From positions 797,256-861,255 of the forward strand of contig JAJVDF010000207.1 in the NCBI GenBank assembly GCA_022410635.1: a stretch of DNA of 64,000 nucleotides, read 5' to 3'. This document shows, one piece after another, positions 31,640 to 41,998 of this stretch (positions are counted from its first letter, which is position 1; each line of letters starts with the position of its first letter). The DNA comes from Tretioscincus oriximinensis (taxonomy: Eukaryota; Chordata; Lepidosauria; Squamata; Gymnophthalmidae). The notes under the pieces are model-generated. The model worked only from the letters and a program-made list of their open reading frames with translations, searched no databases and was not told where the DNA came from. Made by a program: the position numbers and the translations under genes.

Positions 31640-33700
31640 TAGTTGGGGAGAATGTTTCCTGCTTTTGCACTCTCCCACCCAGCACATACCCCAATAATAA
31701 TTCTTTCAACGTAAGAATCCCCTGCTCAATAACCCAGTCTTGATGTTCAATCGTGTGCCTCTTATATTGGTAAGTGACTACCTACTGGGCTGTCAATTGA
31801 TGGAACATAAACTCCAGCAAAGAAGTAACCAGAAACAGAACTTTTATTTTAGACAAACAAGAACAAAGATACTGAAACAGTGTAACTTCTTCTAAGTCTT
31901 TTATATGAACTGTTTGGCTTAGAATCAAAGTGTATAACATGTTTATTTATTTGTTTACACTTATACCCCACTCCATACTCTGCTTGTATGCTTGGTTTCA
32001 GTAACAATACAGGTAGTTACGAGAACCAACCTTGAGGGAATGTCAAGCAAAACTTGCTTTATACTTCTGAAAATATACAGTATATATTTCTCCCAACTAA
32101 AGCTCCTTTCTAACATTTGAGTATCTTCAGAGAGGAGCCTTCCTGGGCCAGGTAAGTTATAGCCACTTTACCCTCCTGGTTACCTTCCCACTATGTGGCT
32201 TCAATTCACTCTCAACTACAAGCCCTCCTTGACTTTAGCACTCCAAAACTACTGCACACGCCAACTTTAGCTCCCAAGGCTCAAGCAAGTTAGAAACTCC
32301 CCTCTTTCCTTAAGCACTCTTTCCCCAGTCTCCAGCTGTGCTAGGACTGGCTGCTCTTGGGCTCCAGCTGACCCTCCCTTCAGGGAATCCATGGCTGGCC
32401 CCACCCCCACCTGGGTTCCTCCCCCCCTCCCCTGGGCTGCAATGGAAGCCACTCCCCTTCATGGAAAGACATTACAGGGACATGTAACCAACTGAGGTAT
32501 CTGATTCATGGCACCAACCAAAGTAGTTTGGGGCTGGGGTTCCATTTGTGTTGATCTTACCTGCAACCACTCAGGTTTATTATAAATGATGCATATGATG
32601 AGCTCCAAGTTTGTCTTCAAATCTAAACTGAGGGGGTGACGTCCCCATGGTAGGAATGTGCACAGTGACAGGATTCTGTCTTGCTCTTTGGCACCATCAC
32701 GTGAAAAGTCCTTGGAATTTTTCCCATACTGCTACTGGTGCTAAACAGCTTTACTTAACTTATAAAACCTGACAANATGAACAACACAAGGTAATCTGGA
32801 TGCTGGCTCCATAGATCATCTTCCTCACCCTTGGAAGCCCACTCATCTATCTACTAAAAATCAGAACTCCCACTAAGAGCAATTCTTGTAAACAGGGGGT
32901 GAAGCTTTAGGTAAAAATTCATAAAACTTTGAAGGTAACACAGAGCCAAAGATGAGCAAAACAGGTCTCCTTTGAGGGGTCAAGGTGTGTCATGCTTATC
33001 CAAGGCATGAAATGCTCTGGAGAGAACAGGATATTGGGGGGGGGGGGGGTTTGAGGTGTGGAGAGAGAAAGCTGAATATCCGAAGCTTCCTTTTAACTTT
33101 CATTTCTCCCTGAAAAACCCCCGAAAATTCTTTTTTCAGTTAGAACAGCATATGGCCTGAAGTTATTTATCTTCAAGGGTCTAGGGAATGTCACGAGCTG
33201 TTCAGTGTTATTTTTTGTTCTCTGACCTGCTTCTGCAGTGTGAAGCACCCAAAGTCATTAAAAATATATATAATTCTCACATCTTACGCCCCTTAATCTT
33301 GTACAATGAAGCCTGCAAAGTCATTTTGGAAGAAAAAAAGCAAAAGGAATACTTTAACCTCCCACGGCTTGCTCGTAATCCCACAGTTTGTTGCACATTA
33401 GAGATGAAATATTCAGGCAGAAGGGCTATTGAAACGCTAAGGCATCAAATATGACTCTCTGAATATTGTTAAACTTCAACTGCCATTTATCCCTCACCTT
33501 TGGGCTGGCTAGCTCACAGNCTGGTCCTCATAGATGTTACAGTTCAACCACATTAAGATGGTCACATGTTGAGCTACTGGAGTGCTATGAAACCGAAATA
33601 CCATGAAAATTGTTTGGGTCCCCTTTCAAAATATAGGTTACAATTATAAGCTCCCCGAGACAACATAAGCAGATAAAATGATGCACAAATAGCTGATATA
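31640..33700. other. Mostly unassigned, with poly-G run
   Basis: A likely antisense retroposon tail is at 31941-31975 (TTTATTTGTTTACACTTATA). A 14-nt G run is at 33036-33049. An 88-codon plus-strand frame at 33188-33454 follows a polypyrimidine/CTGCAG-like motif, but its protein is not recognised and no donor site supports it. Confidence 0.3.
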
Positions 33701-33713
33701 AAAGTATAGAACA

Positions 33714-33964
33714 AGAAGAAGAAGAACAAGAGTCAGTTTAAAAGCTTGCTTTTCTCAGCTTGAAAGGAGACAAAACAGCTTACATAACCTTCTGTTCTTT
33801 TCTTCACAAAAGAAACTCTGTGAAGTAGGTGGGGCTGAGAGTGCTCTGAAAAACTATGACTAACTCAAGGTCATCCAGCTGTCTTTTGTGGAGGAGCGCA
33901 GAATTGAATTGGGAGACTTCCAGATAAGAGTCTGACACTCAACACGCTACACCTGACTGGCTCT
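33714..33964 (-). mobile_element. tRNA-derived SINE, family 1
   Basis: Antisense. AAGAAGAAGAAGAAC tail at the left, then CTTACATAACCTTCTGTTCT, GTGAAGTAGGTGGGGCTGAG, AACTCAAGGTCATCCAGCTG, and the head region GAATTGGGAGACTTCCAGAT. Near full length. Confidence 0.85.
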
Positions 33965-35089
33965 CAGACAACTGTTTACTTCAATTTACTGATCGAGTGT
34001 GTTAGATCTCATCCAGCCACCAGTAGTGATGTTATAGAGAAATAAACTGAAGACATCTAGTTCCAAAGTTCCTCATTGTCTTAATACAAATGTTGAATAG
34101 CATTGAGGACAAAATTGAATGTAGCCTGAGATACTGCAATACAAGGTGCCTGTACCCAATGTTCTAAAGGCACTCTAGATGGATACTACTGTTAGTAATT
34201 TTGAAAGCTACGGAGAAAACAAGGAGTTGCAGTCTATTTCCTGGAGNAGACCATTGATTGGACAACACTGATTTAGATGCAGTACTGATTAATGTGAACT
34301 ACCACCATTCTGGATTAAAAGGATTCTTAGTACAGATCTGATCTAGATTATCTCTTTAAATTGGCCTTTGGCTAAAGAAACATTTTTTCTTTCCCCACTT
34401 TCAGGCACTAGGAATAGGGAGCAACNAACCTAATAGCCATTAATAATTTGGTTCTGGATATCGCTTATTTTGCTTACATTATATGGGAAACATTACATAG
34501 CCATAACTCCTCCTGCAATTTAACAGCCATGTCTAAAGGTGATTAAAGGCCAGAATTTGCAGAACGTTTCTTGTGAAAAGTCTACAATTAATTTCCAGTC
34601 ACTATTGCTGCCAAAGCAATTAAATGTGTGGTAGCACATCTTCCTGAGGATTATTAGAAGGCCAGAGAGCCAAAGTTGATGGATTATATAAAGAAAATAG
34701 TTTTTAAAATGCTAAATACTGCTGAAAAGTCCATTGATATGAAGTTGCCACTAATCCAGACCCTCACTATTTGACTAGGACCCAAAGAAGTATTTTAATA
34801 ATTTTGCATAATGCTATGATTTTTTTTAATAAATACTGTATATACTTGAATGAAAAATTATGGTAGGTATAATTTAAATATTTACTATTTTATAATGTTA
34901 TTTTTGCAATACTAGAATGCCTATTCATTTCATTCCCACCTCGCAATAGGGGAGACATAATTTACTGAAGTTAGGTGTGGTTCATAGAGAATTAGAGTAA
35001 AAGTAAATATTTGTTAAGCTGCTAAGCCCTTAAGAGCTTTTAGGGATTTTTCATATTTATTCATTATTATTTACAACTCACCTTCAAGA
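33965..35089. other. Low-repeat DNA with a candidate conserved block
   Basis: No repeats recognised. 34430-34720 is unique-looking, with CTGCAATTTAACAGCCATG and AAAGCAATTAAATGTGTGG, of the kind often seen in conserved vertebrate non-coding elements. This is a guess without alignment. Confidence 0.25.
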
Positions 35090-35262
35090 TCTTTCATGGA
35101 AGAGAAATGCCATTTGCAGGGCCTCGAGAACAAAGATTTTGCCTTCTTCAGTTCCAGACTGCCCAGGTACAATTGGTGGGCCACTGTGTGGCACAGAAGG
35201 TTGGACAAGATGGACTACGGACTGATTCAGCAGGGCTTCTCTTATGTTCTTAGGTTCTAAGT
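35090..35262 (+). mobile_element. CR1-clade LINE 3' UTR fragment
   Basis: TTTGCCTTCTTCAGTTCCAG, ACTGCCCAGGTACAATTGG and a 3' end CTTCTCTTATGTTCTTAGG. Sense-strand orientation, the minority orientation in this window. Confidence 0.8.
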
Positions 35263-35529
35263 ATAAAAGAAGTGACACCTTTCCTGTGGATACNTGTGGC
35301 ATATGTTTAAACAACTAACATGTGTTGCCATAATTCTAATGTTGTAGCGCATGTTATCACAGGGCTCCTCTAGACAACCAGTTATAACTCACAANCCATG
35401 AGCAATTGTGGGATGCACCCGGCTTCATGTATCTGGATAATCCACNTGGAGCCGGTGAGAAAATGAAGTTAGGAAGTATCAGGAATTTAATACTACATGG
35501 CCAGCCGGGCAACTATGCAGTCCTGTTGG

Positions 35530-35755
35530 CTGCTATCTTCTCACATTATCCTGGCTTCTCTCGATGGTGCACCACATAGGCAGGCTTTGAGTGGGAGAAC
35601 AGACATTTCACATTGGTGTCTGATAGAATGAGCTCCAAGATATTCCAGGGCAACTGAGCTTTTCTATGAATTGATGACTGAAAGTCCGTCGCCATGTGGG
35701 GCAGATTTTTAATCATGTAAGCACCATTGTGGTATGAAGCTCCCATGGTGAGGTA
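35530..35755 (-). repeat. 'CTCCACACGAGATTTT' repeat, antisense
   Basis: On the minus strand, CAATGGTGCTTACATGATTA and AATCTGCCCCACATGG match CAATGGTAGTTACATTATGA and AACCTGCCCCATGTG at 29.7 kb. A 66-codon antisense frame covers it but looks incidental. Confidence 0.45.
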
Positions 35756-35774
35756 GCCCCAGCTCTGTTAGCTT

Positions 35775-36055
35775 TGTAGGGCCTCAATTCAAGAATAATG
35801 AGAACAAGTAGAATTGTTGCAGGATGTTTATTCAAAAGCCTAAGTCCAGAAGTAAGGCCAGCAGTTGGAGACTAGCTTCCATAACAACTAAAGAAACAGA
35901 ACAGGAAGTGATAGAAGAACAATGATTATAAAGCAGGGTCGGAGGTCGCCTCTCGGCACCCACTAGCCAACTAGGAGACATAAATTACGCGCCGAAAACT
36001 TCCCGCTGGCGCCAAAGGAATTCAAAAAGACGGAAAAGAGTAGAGATACCTAACA
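35775..36055 (-). mobile_element. Ty3/gypsy-type LTR, solo or truncated
   Basis: It aligns along its whole length with 59590-59891, the LTR next to the integrase/chromodomain remnant. Shared blocks: AGGGC(C/T)TCAATTCA, TGTTGCAGGAT(A/G)TTTATTCAA, GAGACATAAAT, GCGCCGAAAA and CCCGCTGGC. On the minus strand it starts TGTTAGGTATC. The TG and CA ends are plausible but no 5-bp duplication is evident. No internal region adjoins this copy. Confidence 0.75.
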
Positions 36056-36084
36056 CTAAGACAAATCTCTTAGGCTCGAGCGAT

Positions 36085-36515
36085 TGGATGAACATATATT
36101 ATATCACTTTTGAAAGACCTGTACTGGCTGCCAATTTGTTACTGAGCCCAATTCAAAGCATTAACTTTAACTTATAACTTTTAAGACTCTAAATAGGCAC
36201 CAAATATCTGAAGGAACGCCTTCTACCATACCAATCTGCANAGGAGGTCTTATGCCCCCACTTTGAGTAGCAAAGAGGGGGGTACTAGGGGCAGGGTTTT
36301 CTCAGTGGCAGCCCCCAAACTATGTATAAATTAAAAACATATTTTTGAAGTCACACCTCTCTATAACCTAGCCTTTGGTTAAAGAAATAGCTTCCCCTTC
36401 CTTATGTTCAGACACTATTGTTTTAGCAGCTCAGTTTTGTATCTTGTTTTTATTGTTAAGTGCCTTGAGACCTATTGGTTGGGATAGAAGCATTAAAATA
36501 AACAAACAAACAAAC
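36085..36515 (+). mobile_element. L2-clade LINE 3' end
   Basis: The DNA matches the usual L2 C-terminal code: ACTGGCTGCCAATTTGTTAC, then TATCTGAAGGAACGCC and GGCAGCCCCCAAACTATG (the conserved 'LHWLP ... YLKERLLPY ... AAPKL' pattern, frameshifted). The 3' end GTGCCTTGAGACCTATTGG is followed by a CAAACAAACAAAC tail. Homologous to 55727-56115. Confidence 0.75.
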
Positions 36516-36600
36516 AAGAACCCTGTTGAGTTAGGCCACAGCCTATTTGATCTCACACTGTAGTCCATCAATTGCTTTTGAGCATGTCAAGTAGAAGACT
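36516..36600 (-). mobile_element. CR1 3'-end fragment
   Basis: AAGAACCCTGTTGAGTTAGG then ACACTGTAGTCCATCAATTG is a diverged copy of the CR1 3' terminus in antisense. Confidence 0.6.
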
Positions 36601-36720
36601 ATGGGTGCCTCCCCATGAGATTTTTTTTTCAGGATGGTACCTACAGCATGAAGAAGCTGCCCTATGAGTTCACAGAAATTCAGCAATCCAATCAATAAAA
36701 AGACCCATAGTCAGGCCCAT
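36600..36720 (+). repeat. 'CTCCACACGAGATTTT' repeat, fragment
   Basis: CTCCCCATGAGATTTT, ACAGCATGAAGAAGCTGCCC and CACAGAAATTCAGCAATCCA match 29682-29770. Confidence 0.5.
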
Positions 36721-37097
36721 ATTTTGGATGTGCAGTCATTTATTTTATGCTCCCTCTTTCCTCAGCTAAACTTCAACATCGTTATTCAGTTGCAAACAAC
36801 CAACAATAGTCTACTTCAGGTTTGCAATGATAAAAGAAAGAAAAAATATTAATATCTTTTGTTTACTAAAATAATGTTTTGCCGCCCTATGCAGCTGTAT
36901 GTTTCACATTCCTAAATACATCCCTGTCCGTGGTCCTGGCTTTCTTTTAATAGTTCCTTTTTTCTGACTTCATTTCAGGCTTCTATGTAAATCTGCTAAA
37001 AAGCCTTCATAGGGCATTCTGGAATGGGAAAAAGTTAGGTAGGAACAAGGTCACTTTTGATAAGTGAAATAAGGGACATGCTCTTAAAAAAGGGAGG

Positions 37098-37160
37098 CTT
37101 AAAGACCTTCGGGTATAGGGCGAGGTATAAATAAATAAATAATAAATAAATAAAAATAAA
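37098..37160 (+). repeat. SINE/LINE tail with (AAAT)n
   Basis: GACCTTCGGGTATAGGGCGA then GGTATAAATAAATAAAT. The same CCTTCGGGTATAGGG block ends the SINE at 40.3 kb and, in antisense, the LINE at 61.0 kb. Confidence 0.7.
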
Positions 37161-37379
37161 CTTTCCTATTCATAAAACACAAACAGCAGCATGCTCCTTT
37201 CAAAAGCCTTTAGAAAGACTGTTGGAGGGAGGGCTTGAAGAGGAAAAACTCCTCCTGTCAAAATAACTCACGCAGCAGCACGCTTCTGTCAAAGCTGCCG
37301 CTATCAAAGCTAAAAGATAACTATCCAAAAGTAAAAACCTTAAAAAATGCTGTTGGGGGGCCTGAGGAGGATGAAATGC

Positions 37380-37708
37380 CTCCTTCAGAGGAAGCTGTGT
37401 GAAATCACGCTAGAAAAAATGGCCTCGATGAGGAAGACGAGCGAATGGACAAGCTCTGACGTTCATCTTTTCCTCAGTACACAGCAAATGGAGGCGAGGC
37501 CCCCAAGAATGACAGCTATGGCACGCTCNGAGGGTCTTTTTAGAGACCCAGGAAGCCCTTGGAGCAATCACAGGAGACTTGTCATCCAAAGCNCCGGCTA
37601 CAATTACTCTCAGTCTTATTGGGGGTATTTAGTGATATTTTAAGGGACACTGAATCATAATANGAGACGCATAACATCCCGTACAATACAGGATAGGTGG
37701 CAACCCTA
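37380..37708. mobile_element. Truncated hAT-like element, one end only
   Basis: The right end CCGTACAATACAGGATAGGT and then GGCAACCCTA has the form of a hAT terminus (reverse TAGGGTTGCCACC) with a small subterminal palindrome. A matching left end was not found, and no duplication can be tested. Left boundary is arbitrary. Confidence 0.45.
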
Positions 37709-37964
37709 AAGTTAGGTATTGTGAGACCTCAAGGGTAGATATATAGAGGTTCATAAGTGCTTGGTTCTCAGAGAATGCTGGAAATTGCATTAACACAAGT
37801 GCAGCAATGACTTATGNGACATATCCAGTGAAGAGAATACGAGACAACGTAANGGGAAAACAGGAATCAGCATGAAATATTGATGAGTGGGGAGGCAATT
37901 GCAAATCAGTTATATTTGATTTAGAGTAAATTCCGAAATAAAACAGATTGTAGAGCCAAAGACA

Positions 37965-38096
37965 AAATGTTCACCTGCTTTCATCTCCCTGCAAATAGTT
38001 TTTAGATGCATCTTACTTGTTCTCCAACCTGTAGGGCGTACTTCACCATCCATTCTAGTATCCAATGATAAACTCAGCTTCCGTGAATTTTTCTAG
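37965..38096 (-). mobile_element. CR1 3' fragment, highly diverged
   Basis: CTCCCTGCAAATAGTTTTT, CATCCATTCTAGTATCC and GTGAATTTTTCTAGTCCAT follow the order of the CR1 3' UTR in antisense. Confidence 0.6.
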
Positions 38097-38594
38097 TCCA
38101 TATTTTGTACAACAGAATGAGACAGAAACTGAAATTGGTCATTTCAGACAAAAAAAGACAAGAATTTGNCTCCACTGCTTTGACATCAATGCCAAGGACA
38201 CATAAAAATGTTTAAATCATTTTTCTTTTTAATCATAATGTGCTTGACTTTCAAAAGCATCTTGGTTTGGAAAATAATTCTTCAGAATATAAAGCAACTT
38301 GACAGCATTATTGAAGTAGGTTGATGTTAACCGGAGAAAGTAAAATAGATTGTTGTATCTCCAGCCCTAATATAATTTAGCCAATCAGAATTTATGAATG
38401 ATTGATGGATCCAAAAATGAATAAAGGAGACCAAACATAGGGTGAGACGTTGGCAAGACTTTTCCTTTGTGGTTCTCAACAGCATCATTCCAAGTCAGAT
38501 CTAAATGGACAAATATTGATTTCATGGTTACAGCTAGAGAATGAAGAGGAACAAGGCCTCTTCACAAATGAAAAGCAACATCTGCATGGTTCTG

Positions 38595-38925
38595 TAAGAT
38601 TAAGACTGCAGGCACAGAGGTTTTTCCTACTGCATTGCTAGTAACATCATGATTGGTCCGCCAAATGTGCGAACTGAGTTTTCTAAGTGCTTCACATTAC
38701 ATCAGGAAACTGTCCATATTCCAGTTTTTAAGCAGAATCCCTTAAGAAGATGCAGCATAAGACAATGCAGAATCTCATACTGAAAACGTTTAGAATTTAC
38801 TTCCTAGTTAGTTGGTGCAAAATCACATTCTGAGCATGCTGAATATTTACATCCTGGTTCCATATAAACTGCAATAACTTAACGCCATTGCAGTTTTTAA
38901 CATGTTGGGTGTACCTCCAGCAGCA
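38595..38925 (-). repeat. 'TGAGCATGCTCA' repeat family
   Basis: GGTTTTTCCTACTGCATTGC at the left. GCAGAATCTCATACTG with TTTACTTCCTAGTTAGT and a second ATTCTGAGCATGCTGAATAT with TTTACATCCTGGTT follow. CGCCATTGCAGTTTTTAAC is at the right. Two copies of the motif are present in tandem. Confidence 0.55.
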
Positions 38926-39890
38926 CACATCAAAATGTCTCATTGTAGACTAGGCTGGATCCTGGTTCCTGTCAGCTGCCAAACTGCCATAATTGCCCAA
39001 CCCCTATGCTCTTGGGTAATTTCCAGGTTCGCAGGAAATTGCAACTTAGAAGTAAAGAAAGTTTTGTCCCCTTCCTTCAAATTAGTCCTAGCTAAATCAG
39101 ATNATACAAGACACCAAACATATGATTTCAAATGTATTCCATGCTGCCTGTCTTTGGATGTTTTTTTCTGGACCACGAACATTCTCCGCAGTACACATAA
39201 AAAAGTGTGTGCTGAAAAAAGGTTCCAAAAGTCATATGGCATTGCAGAAATCAGAGGATTTATAGCTGCTCCATAGGTGCAGATATGGAGCAGGAGGGTG
39301 AGAGTTAACTATTGTGTAGTAAGTTTATGCTCTTACCATGCAAAATACATATTATTAAATCCTGATTTATGTGATCCAGATTAGCTGCATTTGACAGATT
39401 GGGCAACATTAGAACCGAAGCAGCACCTACTACAGTGCAGATGATATGCATGGACATTGCAACCTCACCTATGCTCCCTTGGATTTTGTCCACATGTGCA
39501 TGCACTACTGCCTAACCTGGAATATACAGCATTTGTAATACGGATTAATGTGGTCTATTGACATTCTCAGCTAGANGTTTCCTAATACAATCTGATCTGA
39601 ATTGCTGCTAATCCCTAAGGCAGTGTAGACTATTGAGCTTTATAAACCAGGTTTTTAGATACTAATTTAGTAGCCCATAATACAGGCTTGGGCTTCAATA
39701 TCGAAGGCCACCGGCAGCCAGGACAGGTGTAGCAGTGAGGTAACACTGTGCAGCAGCACACTGGGCCCTGTGCAGCCCCACCTGCCATCCCACACNCCCC
39801 GCAAGGCAGCAACTCCCTCCCACCAGCAGTTCGGCATGCTGTGTGGTGGGTGCTGCAGCAGTGATGAGATTNGCTGTTGATGATGAAGAT
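38926..39890. other. No recognisable feature
   Basis: Overlapping open frames on both strands (38902-39276 plus, 38940-39242 minus) have no known similarity. I do not call a gene. Confidence 0.3.
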
Positions 39891-39892
39891 GA

Positions 39893-39957
39893 TGTGTTTG
39901 CTTTCATGTATTTGTGTGTGTTGTGTGTTGTGTGTGTGTGTGAGAGAGAGAGAGAGG
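39893..39957 (+). repeat. Microsatellite (TG)n(GA)n
   Basis: TG repeats (39913-39942) are followed by GA repeats up to about 39955. Confidence 0.9.
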
Positions 39958-40055
39958 ATTACCAATCCAAGCTGTGCCATGATTGCTCCATAAAGACCAA
40001 TGGGCATAGCTTGGAATCTTGGTTTCATCAATACCTGTTTTATTAATGCTACCAA

Positions 40056-40316
40056 TGTGTAGCCAGTTTGGTGTAGTAGTTATAGTGTTAGATTGGACCT
40101 GGTAGTCTCCCAGTTTGGTTCCCCACTCCTCCACGAAAGCCAGTTGGGTGACCTTGGACCAGTCACAGTTCTTTGAACTCTCTCAGCCCCACCTACTCCA
40201 CAGGTTGTCTGTTGTGGAGAAAGTAACAAAAGCTATGTGCGCCACCCTATGGTTGGCTGCCATGATACCTTCGGGTATANGGTGGAATACAAGTACAAAT
40301 AAATAAATAATAAAGA
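40056..40316 (+). mobile_element. tRNA-derived SINE, family 1, full length
   Basis: Head GTGTAGCCAGTTTGGTGTAG, B-box region GTTTGGTTCCCCACTCC, body TGGGTGACCTTGGACCAGTC, CTCAGCCCCACCTACTCCAC, and a tail ATACCTTCGGGTATANGG and ACAAATAAATAAATAATAAA. This copy shows that the SINE ends with the CCTTCGGGTATAGGG tail found on a LINE at 61.0 kb. Confidence 0.9.
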
Positions 40317-41115
40317 AATAGTAAGCACATAGGCATGTGAGTATTGAATGATGCACTTACTATTCCCTTCAGCATTCAATCCCTTTGGGGGAAAAGTGGT
40401 GGGGGAAACAACTTCCCAAAACATTTTTGAAATGTAAGAAACCTGTCGCTTGGCTTGGGTGGAAAATGCTTCCACCGTGCAAACACATATCATCTTGGCT
40501 CAAACCTACAGAAAATGTATTTGCTATATGAAGTGTGAAGCAGCTCTAAATTGAGTTTTTCTCGAAAGAGAAATTTCAGCTGTTCATTTACATAATTCAT
40601 ACTGCAATTTGCATCACCTTTAATTAGGCAGGGTAACAAAAGGGAATACTTCCCCCATCGCCCAAGGAATTAGCTGCTAAGTTATGGAAGTCGGTTGAAA
40701 ACCAGTTGTTTAACCTTACAAGCAGGGAAATTGGGAACTTCCCAAAAGGAAATGTGTGGCATGTTATTTTTTAGAGCTGAATAAAGAAACACTGTTACAA
40801 GGGAAAGAAGTTCTCAACTTTATGAGCCAACTCATTCCAAACAAGAGGAGCACCCCTAGAGCACCCTGATATTCTTGGGAGCTAAAGACAATGAAACAGG
40901 AAGGCCAATAGTTGGAGTGCAGGTCAAATGTCTATCTGAACATGTCATATCTACCATGTGGTGGTGGTGGGTGGCAGCAGAGAAAATGAATAATTTCTCT
41001 GCTACCATTGCATCCTCAAGTAACTGTCCAGCAGAACTGTCCAGTGGTGAATGGAATGAAAATATCTAGCCTGAGAGAGCAAGAACAAAGNCCATATTTG
41101 CTGTGGCAATTACGC
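40317..41115. other. Low-repeat DNA with a candidate conserved block
   Basis: 40540-40680 is unique-looking and contains TTCATTTACATAATTCATAC, ATTTGCATCACC and CTTTAATTAGGCAGGG, resembling POU and homeodomain sites. Unverified. Confidence 0.25.
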
Positions 41116-41119
41116 AAGG

Positions 41120-41665
41120 CAACATTTTGAAGGAAAGGTTCCTCAGATTCACGAGGGATTGGATACCACACTTGTAAATAGCCCAGAGGAAGTGTCCAGA
41201 GAATTATCTAGTTCTGTTATCTTGGATCAGTTTGAAGTATTGCGACCTAGTGATGTGGACAAGTTGCTTGTTGGGGTTTGGCCAACTTCGTATCCTCTGA
41301 ATCCTTGCCCTTCCTGGCAGGGTATGACTGAGTGGGTTTAGGAAGTAGTGAATGCTTCTCTTAGGGATCCCGCTGGCTTTTAAAAAGACCGTGGTGTGAT
41401 CTTTCAAGAAGTCTTCCCTCAACCGGGAAGAGTTAAACAACTACTGCCCAGTAGCCAATATACCCTTCCTGAGCAAGATACTGGAGCAAGCNTGGCTGTT
41501 CAACAGCAGGCATTCTTGGAAAAAATGATTATCTTCATCCTCTTCAATCTGACTTCAGGCCTGGTCATGGCATGGAAACCACCTTAGTCGCCATGGTTGA
41601 TGACCTTCTACCAAAGGTTGGTATAGGTCTCCTCGTAGGGCAGTATAGAAATGTAAATAAATTAA
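41120..41665 (+). mobile_element. L2-clade LINE, RT-domain fragment with internal deletion
   Basis: The DNA near 41400-41600 encodes, across frameshifts, the RT start pattern SLNREELNNYCPVANIPFLS, KILEQA and the position of the conserved 'QSGFRPGHGTET' block. The upstream 41160-41390 part is the preceding linker region. It then jumps near 41620 directly to a 3' tail (GGGCAGTATAGAAATGTAAA), so the rest of RT is missing. Pseudogenic. Confidence 0.8.
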
Positions 41666-41924
41666 CAAAGTAGATTCCGTGTTTTATTGTTCTGTCAGCT
41701 TCTAACATGAGAGATGTTATGTGACACTCTCCTGTCAGCCATTTTGTTTGCTGATTGACAAGAGGAAATCCAGTATTCCCTCCTGTCAGATTGTTTTCTT
41801 TCAATTTCAGATTCCTTCATCTCTCGCCTTTGCTGTTTCTTATCAAAACTATGCACACATCACAGTCATTCCACCCTATTTAGCGATTCAACAGCTGTTG
41901 TGCCCAGCAATCCAATAATGCAGT

Positions 41925-41998
41925 GAGGTGGGCCACTGTGAGATGGGGTGCTGGACTAAATGATCTGTGACCTGATCTATCAGGGCTCCTCATCTTTT
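41925..41998 (+). mobile_element. CR1 3'-terminal fragment
   Basis: GTGGGCCACTGTGAGATGGG, TGCTGGACTAAATGATCTG and TCAGGGCTCCTCATCTTT match the last about 75 bp of CR1. Confidence 0.65.

Noticed and set aside
33188..33454. Possible exon after a CTGCAG-like acceptor
   Set aside because: The 88-codon peptide resembles nothing I know and no donor site or second exon supports it.
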